A DNA stretch of 64,000 bases from a virus: IMG/VR virus record IMGVR_UViG_3300008624_000520, positions 1 through 64,000 of that record; one strand, written 5' to 3'. The notes beneath the pieces are model-generated. The model saw nothing but the letters and a program-made list of their open reading frames with translations, was not told the origin of the DNA and ran no database searches. The position numbers and the translations under genes are program-made. Numbering within the stretch: the first letter of the stretch is position 1; the number at the start of each line of letters is the position of its first letter. Shown in pieces: positions 15,367 to 24,617 of this stretch.

Positions 15367-16761
15367 ATGGCAACAATGGCAAAAGCAGACTTTCTTAAAT
15401 ATGCTGGTTTCAGGCCTGGCGTATTTCTAGACAAATGTTCTGCATCTGAAGGACATTCCTTAAGTGGGTATGCAACTGATCAGGTTATCATTGGAGTAAT
15501 GACAGGACAAAACGCAAAAACAGCTAAACAAACATCAATTACCTCATTAATGAGTCTTCCAAATCCAGGCCAGGCTTTGGTAAGACTTATCCAGAGTGGA
15601 TCTTATAACCAATTAATACTACAAGATAAAACGCTGGTGCCTCTTGGCAAATTAGAAAAAACAGAGGAGTATCAACTTAATGGAAGAAAGAACCACAACA
15701 AGGGAAACATAGCAGAAATAATATTCTCTGCTGCTATAGTAGCTCGCTTTAAAGCAGGATGTGGCACACATACCAGGATCGGTGAGACAGAGATTAAAGC
15801 TATAATGGATCTGTGCAAAGTGAATGATAGCACTATCAAATTGGAGTCACCCAATAAGGGAACGACGATAAAAGATGATCTCGTCTTTACATATCAAATA
15901 GGCGAGCCTCATTGGCGCGCTGTCAAAAACCCCAAGCTATGGCCTCTGTGGAGTCAAATTATAGATGCTTCCATCAAATATGCTAACTCAGTCAATGTAG
16001 TAGATATGGTTGCAGAAGTGTGGGGCAATGGTGTTAAAAATAGTATCATTGTGCTATCAGACGGCGAAACAGATCAAAAAGGAACAAAGGTAGATGTAAG
16101 AGTACAAGTCACAGACCATGCTGGTGATTTATCAGGACCTGATTTCCTAAAGATATCACTTAAAGTAGATGGTGTAAAACAATTTGGCCAAATGGGAGGC
16201 ACAACCTTAGATGTACAAAAGAAACTCTGGAAAGACGCATTTGGTATTGATGTTGCAATGACTCAGCTATCTTATGATAAGCTTAAGGGAGGAATAGAAC
16301 ATTTCAAAGATACCGCCAATGCCATAATGGCAGTCTATAAGGAAGTGGCACCGAAAGTGCCTGACGCTCTACTAACACAATCAGGTGTAAGGGCCTTCAG
16401 TAGCTTTGTACAATACCACTTCTCAAAACGTGAAGAAGGCATGCTACTCGTAGACTTAAAAGGAGACCAGGCAATTCAATATGATGCAAGTAACTTAGAG
16501 GAGGCTTTTAACGGTTTAGAACTTGAATCAGAACTAGGAATATCAGAAGCCCAAAGGGTAGGTGGCAAAGTGGTAAAAGAGAATTTGCCTAAGTTAATGA
16601 TCTACGGCAAAGGACATAAACTAACAACCAAAGAGCCTCTGATAGAGATAAGAGTAAAACGTGGAGAGAGAAGCGCTGACGGCACACCATACTATCGTAA
16701 TGTTTTTGAAAAACAAAAAGGATTTACAATACTCTTTGCACAAGCTATTGAAATAGATTAA
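15367..16761 (+). CDS. Large protein, possible PD-(D/E)XK-type nuclease
   Basis: The 464-residue protein has no membrane segment. The segment NHNKGNIAEIIFSAAIVARF (about 108-127) supplies a Glu-bearing helix. The later GPDFLKISLKVDGVKQFG supplies an acidic residue followed by an alternating Lys-containing strand, as in PD-(D/E)XK nucleases. This fold call is weak, from pattern only. It heads a plus-strand island of three genes behind a late promoter, within an otherwise minus-strand region. If it is a nuclease, it could act in DNA packaging or genome processing. Confidence 0.45.
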   Translation: MATMAKADFLKYAGFRPGVFLDKCSASEGHSLSGYATDQVIIGVMTGQNAKTAKQTSITSLMSLPNPGQALVRLIQSGSYNQLILQDKTLVPLGKLEKTEEYQLNGRKNHNKGNIAEIIFSAAIVARFKAGCGTHTRIGETEIKAIMDLCKVNDSTIKLESPNKGTTIKDDLVFTYQIGEPHWRAVKNPKLWPLWSQIIDASIKYANSVNVVDMVAEVWGNGVKNSIIVLSDGETDQKGTKVDVRVQVTDHAGDLSGPDFLKISLKVDGVKQFGQMGGTTLDVQKKLWKDAFGIDVAMTQLSYDKLKGGIEHFKDTANAIMAVYKEVAPKVPDALLTQSGVRAFSSFVQYHFSKREEGMLLVDLKGDQAIQYDASNLEEAFNGLELESELGISEAQRVGGKVVKENLPKLMIYGKGHKLTTKEPLIEIRVKRGERSADGTPYYRNVFEKQKGFTILFAQAIEID

Positions 16762-16762
16762 T

Positions 16763-17722
16763 ATGGATAGTGTCTACAAATACGGTTATTGTCATCGCTA
16801 CAGGCCTGGCAAAGGAAATCAACATACAAAAGCAGATGGCACCCCCGAGCCAATGGGTGTGCAACAATGGTCTGATGGATTTTCAACAAGGTGGTGTCCT
16901 TCTGACATTAGGCAAAATTTCGATAATAGGAAAGAGTTAGCAGAGCAACTAGGTTGGTCAGATAACAATGTCAAGTATAGATTTAATCAGTGGGGTTTTA
17001 GACATCAAGGAGATTTTGTAGAGAATAAAAATGCTCTAGTAGCATTAGGTTGTAGCATAACATTTGGTATTGGAGTTAATTATGAACAGACATGGCCTTA
17101 TTTTGTAGCACAAGAGTTAGGACTAGACTGTGTAAATTTAGGCCAACCAGGAACAGGTATTCAAGCATCTTATCGTGCTGCTAAAATGTGGTTGCCTGTT
17201 ATAAAACCTAAAGCTGTAATGTTCTACGTTCCAGATCCTCATAGAATTGAACTCTGGCCTTATCCAGATGATAGAGAGGAAGATAACTACGCAGATTCTG
17301 TAAAATCCATAGGACCTTGGCATAACTCCGGCACTTCCGATAAGAAATGGAGAGACCATTTTGAAATGAGCATGTCAAGTCGTGAAGTCGCTATTAGACG
17401 AGAGGCCTATATGGATGCCATGAGACATATCTGTAAAGAATCTAAGTTCATAGATATACCAAGCACAGAACAAACAGCAGGTAGACCTTCTAAAACGGAC
17501 AATATAAATGATATGATAGTTATTGATAAAATACATAATATTGCTGAAGAGACTAAAGAAAAACTTAATCATACCCTGAGAGAACAGAACCCGAATGCTG
17601 AGTTTACGGCTTGCCTTAATACTGACGAGGCAAGATGGGCAAGGGACATGGTACATCCAGGACCAAGGGTGATGAGAGATAATATAGCTCCAATGTTTAT
17701 AAGGAAATACCGTGAGAGCTAG
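16763..17722 (+). CDS. SGNH/GDSL-type hydrolase (copy A)
   Basis: The 319-residue protein shows SGNH block I as ALGCSITFGIG (Ser near 98), an NLGQPGTG block resembling block II, and a C-terminal DMVHPGPR that supplies the Asp-x-x-His pair. SGNH enzymes remove acyl groups from polysaccharides or lipids. Its start is 2 bases after the previous stop. A second protein with the same blocks is at 37322-38191, next to a B12 radical SAM gene. Likely substrates are acetylated glycans of the host or virion surface, by inference. Confidence 0.7.
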   Translation: MDSVYKYGYCHRYRPGKGNQHTKADGTPEPMGVQQWSDGFSTRWCPSDIRQNFDNRKELAEQLGWSDNNVKYRFNQWGFRHQGDFVENKNALVALGCSITFGIGVNYEQTWPYFVAQELGLDCVNLGQPGTGIQASYRAAKMWLPVIKPKAVMFYVPDPHRIELWPYPDDREEDNYADSVKSIGPWHNSGTSDKKWRDHFEMSMSSREVAIRREAYMDAMRHICKESKFIDIPSTEQTAGRPSKTDNINDMIVIDKIHNIAEETKEKLNHTLREQNPNAEFTACLNTDEARWARDMVHPGPRVMRDNIAPMFIRKYRES

Positions 17723-18242
17723 TCTATTCTTTTTGTTTAATCACGGCGGTGAATTATATATCGTTGACAATAATCATGTACAAGATGTTCCTAAACCTCG
17801 TGATCTAATCAGACGTTTTTCACAAATAGAAGCTATTAGAGAGCATGCGTTACATCTAGGTAGGCCAATAGTAATGGATTCTGCTCGAGATCGTACAAAG
17901 AAACACACCCCAGAAGGAATAGAAAGAATAAGACAAGCGAAACTAGGAGACAATCATCCTAGCAGAATACATGGTGTCTCTCCAGAACATAAGGAAAAGA
18001 TATCTAGGACTATGACAGGGACAAGACACGGCGAGAACAATCCTATGTATGGTAGAACACACTCAAAAGAAACTAGGATTAAAATGTCTGAGGCTTCTTT
18101 TTATAAGGAGAGGCGTCGTTGGGTAGTATCGCCTGAAGGTAAGACAACAACCATACCTATTAGTGAGCCTAGGCCAGAAGGCTGGCAATGGGGCAGGTTC
18201 TATGATCCTTATAAGCCTGATACAGATCCATTCAACGTATAA
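17712..18242 (+). CDS. NUMOD3-motif protein (homing endonuclease-like, no nuclease domain)
   Basis: This 176-residue protein starts at a GTG overlapping the previous gene by 11 bases. Its middle holds NUMOD3-type DNA-binding motifs: GIERIRQAKLGDNHPS, then HKEKISRTMTGTRHGENN, then NPMYGRTHSKETRIKMSEA. These modules normally follow a GIY-YIG or HNH nuclease in phage homing endonucleases. Here no nuclease motif is visible in the 60 residues before them. It may be a remnant of a mobile gene or a DNA-binding protein. It ends convergently, overlapping the next minus-strand gene by 34 bases. Confidence 0.7.
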   Translation: MRASLFFLFNHGGELYIVDNNHVQDVPKPRDLIRRFSQIEAIREHALHLGRPIVMDSARDRTKKHTPEGIERIRQAKLGDNHPSRIHGVSPEHKEKISRTMTGTRHGENNPMYGRTHSKETRIKMSEASFYKERRRWVVSPEGKTTTIPISEPRPEGWQWGRFYDPYKPDTDPFNV

Positions 18243-18706
18243 ACCTTTCCGCTTTCCACTTTATCCAATAAAGCTACTACCTGTTTAGCAGGAGTTTCGT
18301 AATGGCCTTCTATTAAATGTCCTGGATCTACACCAAAGTATATCTCAGGTTTAAGATGTGCATAATAGCGCATAATATGAAGATTCATTGACTTATAAGC
18401 AAAGTATGGAGCATATTCTGGGTGATCTTTAGCACCTATACCACTGCTAAACATCCAACCTACCTTGTTGGCCTTGTTGTTGCTTAGTATGTCTATACAA
18501 ATAAGACAATTCATATGGTAGCTCACTTGATCAAAACCTTCTGGCATAAAATGGTGGTTAAAAAAGATTAGATCATACTCGTTCTGTGTAAAGGTAAATG
18601 TGCTTAGTTCATCTCTTGGTATAACTGTGACATCGTAGGTCTTTGCTAGTTCACTAGACAAACAGGCTCCAAATTTACTACTACCTCCTGTTATCAGCGC
18701 TTTCAT
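18209..18706 (-). CDS. Short-chain dehydrogenase-like protein
   Basis: This 165-residue protein begins with a Rossmann nucleotide-binding motif (MKALITGGSSKFGACLSSEL) and carries the SDR YxxxK pair in YFAYK. It is shorter than typical members (about 250 residues), so the C-terminal substrate region is reduced. It overlaps the radical SAM gene upstream by 26 bases and probably acts in the same pathway. An NAD(P)-dependent sugar or polyol step is plausible. Confidence 0.7.
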   Translation of the reverse strand: MKALITGGSSKFGACLSSELAKTYDVTVIPRDELSTFTFTQNEYDLIFFNHHFMPEGFDQVSYHMNCLICIDILSNNKANKVGWMFSSGIGAKDHPEYAPYFAYKSMNLHIMRYYAHLKPEIYFGVDPGHLIEGHYETPAKQVVALLDKVESGKVYTLNGSVSGL

Positions 18707-19817
18707 ATATCTTTTCCATTATAGGTGTAGGTCCACAAACATCATAACACTCTAATATTCTATTACCTTCCCATCTCTCATAAACAGGACGAAAAGGATC
18801 ACTATCTAATATCTCTTTTAATGACATCTCATTTAGATTATTATGTACATCTTTAAAAACATCTTCCATTTGCCACTGCTGTATTCTACCTACTATCCTG
18901 TTCTTTAAATACTTTTTACTCAAGTGGCCAAAGAAACTACATGGCCAGACAGAGCCATCACAATTAATTCTCAGCTCGTTGCCTCCTCCTAGTGAGTGAT
19001 TAGCAGCACAAGTGATACAGCCTGGTTTATCTTTATATAATGTTTCTACTCTATCCTTATAGTCTGCGTAGTCTAATGTGTCTGTATTAATTAGATTTAT
19101 AAAATCAACAGACCTCTGTGGAATCTCGTTTATATCTCTGCCTGTTGCTGGAAAGATCTCATATTCTATATTATAATCCTTATCCCTAGCAGGCATAGGG
19201 CCTCCTTCAAAGCCATTAGGATTTTTAAATCTTATCTCAAATCCCAACCAGTCTGCCATCTCTTTAGCTTCTTTTAACTGATGTTCGTTGTGTTTAAACT
19301 TTAGAAACTCCCATATACCTGTAGCTCCTGTCTGTGAGTAGGAGTACATGTTATTTCTAACCTTATTCCACTTTACATTCCTTCTGTATATGTGATTAGT
19401 ATCTTCTAGGCCATCTACTGAGAATATAACATATCTGCTGTGGTTCTTTTCAAATAACTCGCCTAAAGATATCCAAAAAGGTGTCGTTTTCATACCACCA
19501 TTGGTATTAATTTGTATAGCGGAGTCAGGTCGTACTTCTGTGATATGTTCGAGAATAGGAAGAAGTTCTGGACATGTGCAAGGGTCACCATAATCTCCTG
19601 CAAATGTCCAGAAGTTTATTTGTTTTATAAAGTCCTTAGGAAAGTGATCCTTGAATCGTTGAAGGGTGTAAGCCTCTTCAACGATATTGGGATTAAGATT
19701 GGGCGAGAAGTTGTTGTACCTAGGACACCAAGGACATATAGAATTACAAAGAGTTGATACTTCTAAATGTACAGCACGGATATTTTCGTATATCCAATGT
19801 TTATTGGGTGAAGTCAA
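18681..19817 (-). CDS. Radical SAM enzyme with C-terminal auxiliary cluster region
   Basis: The 378-residue protein has a CxxxCxxC cluster motif (CNSICPWC, Cys 24, 28, 31). A second Cys-rich region follows (CITCAANHS, then DGSVWPCSFFGHL), like the SPASM/twitch extension that holds additional Fe-S clusters in peptide- or sugar-modifying enzymes. The only in-frame start is a TTG overlapping the preceding gene. It is unrelated in detail to the two B12-type copies. It is followed by an overlapping SDR gene, a pairing that suggests a small modification pathway. Confidence 0.75.
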   Translation of the reverse strand: MTSPNKHWIYENIRAVHLEVSTLCNSICPWCPRYNNFSPNLNPNIVEEAYTLQRFKDHFPKDFIKQINFWTFAGDYGDPCTCPELLPILEHITEVRPDSAIQINTNGGMKTTPFWISLGELFEKNHSRYVIFSVDGLEDTNHIYRRNVKWNKVRNNMYSYSQTGATGIWEFLKFKHNEHQLKEAKEMADWLGFEIRFKNPNGFEGGPMPARDKDYNIEYEIFPATGRDINEIPQRSVDFINLINTDTLDYADYKDRVETLYKDKPGCITCAANHSLGGGNELRINCDGSVWPCSFFGHLSKKYLKNRIVGRIQQWQMEDVFKDVHNNLNEMSLKEILDSDPFRPVYERWEGNRILECYDVCGPTPIMEKIYESADNRR

Positions 19818-20334
19818 CTTTAGCCTTCAACTCTTCCATCTTTTTGGAAACGTCTTTGGCTTTATAGCTTTTCTTTTTAGGTTTAACATATTCTGTTATG
19901 CCTAAATCTCCTAAGATACCTTCTAACTTAGGATATAATGCTATCAGTTGCTGATCTTTCACTGCTGTTATAAACTCAGCTTCTTTATGATGTACACCTT
20001 CTATAATTGACATCCAATTCATCTCTTGTTTCCAAGGTGGGAGGTTCTTAATGTTGGCATTAGGATCTGTGAACTGTTTAATTCTACGAAATTCTAATGT
20101 CAGTGTTGTTTCACCCATACCATCAGGTATATCATCTTCTATCTTTGTAGCGTCTGGTTTGCCTTCTGGTAGACCCCAATCAATTTGTTCAGCTCCTACA
20201 CCCCATCTTACAAATGGGACGATAGTTTGATTGCCTGCTGCAATCTCTTTAATTCTATCTACTTGGTTCTTTTTGCCTCTAGCTTCAAAGACCCAATCAA
20301 AAGCCTCATTGAGTTGTCTGAATTTCTGTGCCAT
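19801..20334 (-). CDS. Conserved T4-like phage protein (DUF6433-like)
   Basis: This 177-residue protein contains IDWGLPEGKPDATKIED followed by a helical segment (WMSIIEGVHHKEAEFITAVK) and a Lys-rich C-terminus. From memory the pattern of an LPEG-P motif followed by E-x-x-H-x-K/D-E-A-E-x-x-x-A-V-K matches DUF6433, a family of unknown function in T4-like marine phages; I cannot run a search. It sits between a membrane/SAP-like protein and a radical SAM gene. Confidence 0.6.
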   Translation of the reverse strand: MAQKFRQLNEAFDWVFEARGKKNQVDRIKEIAAGNQTIVPFVRWGVGAEQIDWGLPEGKPDATKIEDDIPDGMGETTLTLEFRRIKQFTDPNANIKNLPPWKQEMNWMSIIEGVHHKEAEFITAVKDQQLIALYPKLEGILGDLGITEYVKPKKKSYKAKDVSKKMEELKAKVDFTQ

Positions 20335-20335
20335 G

Positions 20336-20605
20336 TTACTTTGCCTGTTTGATAAATGCGTCTATCATTTTAGCTTTCGTTTCTCTGGCATCCAATTTAA
20401 TACCTTGTGCAGCAGCTGTATCATCTATCTGCTTTTTAGTAAGCTTCTGAAGATCTGTTTTGCTGGGTGCAACATTGTCTATTGGTTTGGGAGTTGGTTT
20501 TACAGCTTTGACCGTAGCTTTCTTCACTACATCAGGTTTATTATAACCTAGTATCACTGCTAAAACTATTACTCCAATAAAGATATATAGAGCTATATTT
20601 TCCAT
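20336..20605 (-). CDS. Membrane-anchored protein with SAP/HeH-like C-terminus
   Basis: The 89-residue protein has an N-terminal membrane span (IALYIFIGVIVLAVILGY) and a Lys/Pro linker. Its last 35 residues have the helix-extended-helix spacing of SAP or Rho-N domains (LTKKQIDDTAAAQGIKLDA). Such modules bind nucleic acid in many phage proteins, so this may tether DNA or RNA to the membrane. The fold call is tentative. Confidence 0.6.
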   Translation of the reverse strand: MENIALYIFIGVIVLAVILGYNKPDVVKKATVKAVKPTPKPIDNVAPSKTDLQKLTKKQIDDTAAAQGIKLDARETKAKMIDAFIKQAK

Positions 20606-20624
20606 TTTGTATTACCTTTCATTA

Positions 20625-21527
20625 TTAAAAATCATCTATTACGTCAATCAATCCTTTCATTTTATGTTCAATAAAATAGTTTAATAACTGACTTCTATCA
20701 CCACCGCGTTGTGTGGTGTAATTATTTATAATAGCTTCTTTGATGTCTTCTGGTGTTTTGGTTAAGTCAATTAGCAAAGAATTACGGTTATAACCGTGTG
20801 CCATGTGTCCTTTTACAAATTCTTCTGGTTTCTGTGCTTTCCACTCTGCTAATTTGGTCTTTCTAATAGGGCTTTGACGTTGGCCTTTCACAAACACATC
20901 ATCTGCTGATAATATATTAGGTACTCCGTCACCCTTATCACCTCTAATAATATGTTCTAATAAGACTTGATGTGCTGGCTCGTTAATCTTAACCCATTTC
21001 TTTTGTGCTGGTGCCCATTGTTTAACATTAGCCCATTTCTGTAGTTGTTTAAAGTCGTGATCGCCTGAGACTATAAGAAAAGGATCAGGTATATGTTCAT
21101 CAAATGGTAACTGTCCACTTTCCTCTGGACTTGTGCCGTGTGTTTGACTGTATTCTGCTAGTGTACCTATAATATCATCTGCCTCAGCTCCGTCTACATC
21201 TATAACAGGATAAGGAAATACTTCTGCTAACTCATCTCTAACCAAGTTGAGTGCGTCAAATATCATATTCCAATCTAATTGACTAGCTTCCCGTGATGAT
21301 TTTCTGTTTGCTTTATAATAAGGAAATACTTGCCGTCTCCAATAATGTCTGTTATCACATGCTATTACTAGCTCGCCATATTCACTCCCCCAACGCTTCT
21401 TATAAGAGCGTATGGTGTTTAATATCATATGTCTAAGCAAATCTAAATGTACTTCAACATCAGGACGTCCTCTCGTCTCTGCCATAAACGAACCTATTGC
21501 TGTTTGATTATAGTCTACAACAATCAT
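20625..21527 (-). CDS. rnh: T4-type RNase H (5'-3' exonuclease)
   Basis: The 300-residue protein starts MIVVDYNQTAIGSF, and the acidic metal-binding cluster appears in DVDGAEADDIIGTLAEY and LIVSGDHDFKQLQ. The helix-hairpin-type GDKGDGVPNILS follows. These are hallmarks of the FEN/T4 RNase H family, which removes RNA primers from lagging-strand fragments. It abuts the 370-residue gene upstream (shared base at 21527), so both probably belong to an early unit driven from 22670-22698. Confidence 0.85.
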   Translation of the reverse strand: MIVVDYNQTAIGSFMAETRGRPDVEVHLDLLRHMILNTIRSYKKRWGSEYGELVIACDNRHYWRRQVFPYYKANRKSSREASQLDWNMIFDALNLVRDELAEVFPYPVIDVDGAEADDIIGTLAEYSQTHGTSPEESGQLPFDEHIPDPFLIVSGDHDFKQLQKWANVKQWAPAQKKWVKINEPAHQVLLEHIIRGDKGDGVPNILSADDVFVKGQRQSPIRKTKLAEWKAQKPEEFVKGHMAHGYNRNSLLIDLTKTPEDIKEAIINNYTTQRGGDRSQLLNYFIEHKMKGLIDVIDDF

Positions 21528-22639
21528 TAGATAGCCTTTAAGATTAGCATGTGAGGATTAATACGGGTTTTAACTTTCATTTTCTTACCTCGTATCTTAT
21601 CTACATAAGGACTGATAGCCTTAGGTCCTAGTTTCATAAATCCTTTTAGTTGTTCTTCATGCTTCCTTAGTGTTTTCTCATAAGATAATTCTGTATCATA
21701 GCCTGTAATAGACGTTCCTTTAACACCTAAACCACCTGCCATTCCAGATGTGTAGAGTCCTAGACGTTTTCTTTTTGTGTCATATACCCATACTTCTGTG
21801 CTACCTAATATATCTACAGGATTAATAGATGCTATATTCAAGTCTTTATTAGCTTTCATATGTCTTAAGCGAGAAACAATCTTACGTGGATCTTGTGGCT
21901 TCTTACGTCTAACTGCCTTCTTCGGAGTTGCTCCTAATTGCAACATGTCTAATAGTTCTTTTAAATGCTCTACGATCTTTCTGGCATTAGGTTTATTAAT
22001 ATGACTATAACCTTCGACTAACTGTTCATCCCAGTCTGATCTATCTCTAATATTACGAACTCTAACAAGCTCTACGAACTCATCATAAACATATGATATT
22101 TCCTTATGAGCCTGACTACACTCTTCCTTATTAAGATTAAGAGATCTAAGTAATGACTCATTCTCCATTACCTTTTTACCTGTACTTAATCTATCTACTA
22201 TCTCATCAATAGCACCTATGAATATTGGTAGCTCATTCCTTATTGGAACGACTGTCATAACCTTTCTATGTTCTTTTTCTTTTTTATATTTTTCAGCAGT
22301 CTGGTCAAAGTATGGTAATTTGCTGTAAATGTATTCCCTTTGAGATTCTAACATCCAACCCACTTTAAGAGCCCACCAAGTATATTTTGAAATAGTTAAA
22401 AAGGCCCAATCAGGAGCTGCCAATGTTCTTTTAATCTCATCTTTAGTCCAGCCGGATTCTTTTTTAACCCATTCCCTAAAAGACTTATAACATTCTTTAT
22501 TAGGTATTTCTTGATGTATGAAGTAATCAGCTTCTTTATATATCTTAGCTCTGTCTTCTTCGGTTACTGCGAGGCTTGCTTTGCCCCAATTAGGTTCAGG
22601 TAACAGATATACCTGACGTTTACGTTTAGTTCGTGCCAT
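21527..22639 (-). CDS. Large hypothetical early protein, 370 residues
   Basis: The ATG follows AAAGGAG at a good distance. The protein is basic, mostly helical and soluble. It has a Trp-rich central segment (WAFLTISKYTWWALKVGW) and a C-terminal domain containing EVWVYDTKRKRLGLYTSGMA, which looks like beta structure. I do not recognise it with confidence. Its strong early promoter and position before RNase H suggest a role in replication or host takeover. Confidence 0.65.
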   Translation of the reverse strand: MARTKRKRQVYLLPEPNWGKASLAVTEEDRAKIYKEADYFIHQEIPNKECYKSFREWVKKESGWTKDEIKRTLAAPDWAFLTISKYTWWALKVGWMLESQREYIYSKLPYFDQTAEKYKKEKEHRKVMTVVPIRNELPIFIGAIDEIVDRLSTGKKVMENESLLRSLNLNKEECSQAHKEISYVYDEFVELVRVRNIRDRSDWDEQLVEGYSHINKPNARKIVEHLKELLDMLQLGATPKKAVRRKKPQDPRKIVSRLRHMKANKDLNIASINPVDILGSTEVWVYDTKRKRLGLYTSGMAGGLGVKGTSITGYDTELSYEKTLRKHEEQLKGFMKLGPKAISPYVDKIRGKKMKVKTRINPHMLILKAI

Positions 22640-22669
22640 GAAAGGACTCCTTTATTAATCATACTACTA

Positions 22670-22698
22670 ATTATAAGACCTCGTGAAGTAAAGGTCAA
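22670..22698 (-). promoter_or_regulatory. Strong sigma70-like early promoter
   Basis: The -35 TTGACC (22693-22698), a 17-base spacer and a perfect TATAAT (22670-22675) are followed directly by TAGTAGTATG, the leader shared with other sites in this window. It serves the 370-residue gene and RNase H. Confidence 0.75.
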
Positions 22699-22714
22699 CG
22701 GTCTAGAGTACCAA

Positions 22715-23056
22715 TTATTCTGAGCTTTCTTCTTGCCAGGTAGATGTTTGTGGTTTGGGTGTTGTTGTTTCACCTAAGAACTTCCAGTTAAGGACTCTGT
22801 CATATGTGACTGTCCTCCAACCTTCTGCATCCACATCATATACTACTAACTGCCCTGGTTTTGATCTAGACACTTGCGTGGTACTTAATTCAGGAATAAC
22901 ACCAGGCTTTAAAGTGCAATTCATTTCTCTTACACTTCCATCCACCTTATGAAATCTAAACTGTCCGTACCCTAATTTTAACAACCCTTCTACCTCTTGG
23001 CGGTAGTCGTCATCGTTACGTCTAGGCTCATACCCTTTCTCTTCTATGTTAGGCAT
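22715..23056 (-). CDS. SH3-fold protein (DUF2693-like)
   Basis: The 113-residue protein contains GQFRFHKVDGSVREMNCTLKP and a later VVYDVDAEGWRTVTYDRVLNW. Together these fit the short SH3-like beta-barrel family widespread in T4-like phages. It probably binds RNA, DNA or protein; the role is not established. It overlaps the next gene upstream by 8 bases. Confidence 0.7.
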   Translation of the reverse strand: MPNIEEKGYEPRRNDDDYRQEVEGLLKLGYGQFRFHKVDGSVREMNCTLKPGVIPELSTTQVSRSKPGQLVVYDVDAEGWRTVTYDRVLNWKFLGETTTPKPQTSTWQEESSE

Positions 23057-24617
23057 CTTTCTTCTCCTTCAATTTTTGATCTATTAACCATTGTAATTCT
23101 TTCTCTTTAACTGGGTCCATCTTAGATTCTTCACCGTATTTTGCTGGTAGCCAATCGTCTTCTGTTGGTTTAAAATTATCTAGCACTTGATTCTCTTCTA
23201 TTTCTTGCCACTTCAACGTTCCTTTCATCTGCTCTGGTTCTAATGTAGTATCTTCTTCTAAGAACATATCGATATGCATGTCTTCTGTTACTTTAACAGT
23301 TTCTGGACCTAGCTCGTAATAGTCTCCTCTATCTACTGATCCTTTAGCTTGCCAGGACTCTGGGTCAGGCTTGTCTGTTGATGATATACCTACTTCTGGC
23401 ACTGATTCCTTCTCAACAACATCGTCATCTAATCTTACAGGTGTTATCCTTCCACCCATTCTCTCTTTTATACTAAGGTTTGCTGCTATAACTAGAATTA
23501 TAGCTAATGGGTCAAATACAAATATTAATAATAGTATAAGGATTACTACAGCTCTATCAATATTTTCTGTTGTATCGTCGCCGTAAAGAAATTGTGCTAC
23601 ATATCTCACAGGGCCAACTTCCTTGTCTAAATCTCTTACAATAGCTCGTTCCTCAAACAAGTCCTCATTGTATGCTCCTATTTGGTCGTATGCCTCGTCA
23701 ATAGTGGCCTGGATCTCATCTATTTGTATGTCTCTAGTTGCTGAACTCTGACTCTCATTTTCCCTTAACCTGTTTATCTCATCATTAGCTCTGTCTATGT
23801 CGCCTTGTGTGGTTTCTCTATATTGTACAATTTGGTTACGATAACCTGCTATTTGTTCCTCAGCATAACGTCTAAGTTCAACTATATCTGCGTCTATCTT
23901 TGCTCTTTCCTCTCTTTGGCTCTCTCTTACTTGTAAACCTAATGCCACATTGTCAACAGTCTCGTCTCTTCTAAAAGCTCCTGTGTCTGTTGTCGTAGTA
24001 CCTTGGTTAGTATAAGATGCAACTATAGCGTCTAAACCGTCAAGTTCTTGTTGTTTTTGTGCTAAATCTGTGTCCAAACTAGCCCTAATTTTGTCTATTT
24101 GTTCCTCAGAGTACTCTATGTCGCCTTGTATTCTTTCCCATGCCGTATCTCGTATCTCTTCCTGTTGACGTATGCTTTCTGTTACATCAAGAGTAGAACC
24201 TTGTTGGATTCTTAGTATTCTATCCTCAGCTGCTGCTATTTTGCCATTTTCTCGTTCTATTAGTTGTTCAACGCGCTCTACTTTTGCTTGTGCATCACCT
24301 GAAACTGCTGCCTGATCTAAATGTGCTTTAGATAGGAACCCGAATATACCTATTGATGTTATGATGGATAGCACTACGACAGATGTAACCATGTAGCTCT
24401 TCATTAAGAGACTGGTGCGTTGCCAATACTGATATATCCATGATGCTGTAACAAGTTTAGCAATTTCTAATACAACACCCATAGATAAAATAGCCATAGG
24501 TAGTGCTGAGAATATAGCCATAAGTCCTACGATGGAGAAGTACGCAGCTACTGCTGATACAGCTAGTGCTGAGAATACTGTTCCTATAATAAATGTCATA
24601 CTTCTAGTCTGAAACAT
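23049..24617 (-). CDS. Multi-span membrane protein with long coiled coil
   Basis: I chose the ATG at 24617, which forms a TAATG overlap with the preceding stop and follows GGGGAG, giving 522 residues. Three to four membrane spans lie in the first 110 residues. A coiled coil of about 230 residues follows (repeated Glu/Gln/Arg heptads), then another span (VVILILLLIFVFDPLAIILVI) and an acidic C-terminal tail. To my knowledge similar proteins occur in marine T4-like phages, with unknown role. Possible functions are membrane anchoring of replication or superinfection control. Confidence 0.7.
   Translation of the reverse strand: MFQTRSMTFIIGTVFSALAVSAVAAYFSIVGLMAIFSALPMAILSMGVVLEIAKLVTASWIYQYWQRTSLLMKSYMVTSVVVLSIITSIGIFGFLSKAHLDQAAVSGDAQAKVERVEQLIERENGKIAAAEDRILRIQQGSTLDVTESIRQQEEIRDTAWERIQGDIEYSEEQIDKIRASLDTDLAQKQQELDGLDAIVASYTNQGTTTTDTGAFRRDETVDNVALGLQVRESQREERAKIDADIVELRRYAEEQIAGYRNQIVQYRETTQGDIDRANDEINRLRENESQSSATRDIQIDEIQATIDEAYDQIGAYNEDLFEERAIVRDLDKEVGPVRYVAQFLYGDDTTENIDRAVVILILLLIFVFDPLAIILVIAANLSIKERMGGRITPVRLDDDVVEKESVPEVGISSTDKPDPESWQAKGSVDRGDYYELGPETVKVTEDMHIDMFLEEDTTLEPEQMKGTLKWQEIEENQVLDNFKPTEDDWLPAKYGEESKMDPVKEKELQWLIDQKLKEKKDA

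Noticed and set aside
20723-20730. TATAAATA inside the RNase H gene
   Set aside because: Lies about 120 bases before the end of coding sequence with no start nearby that needs it; probably chance.
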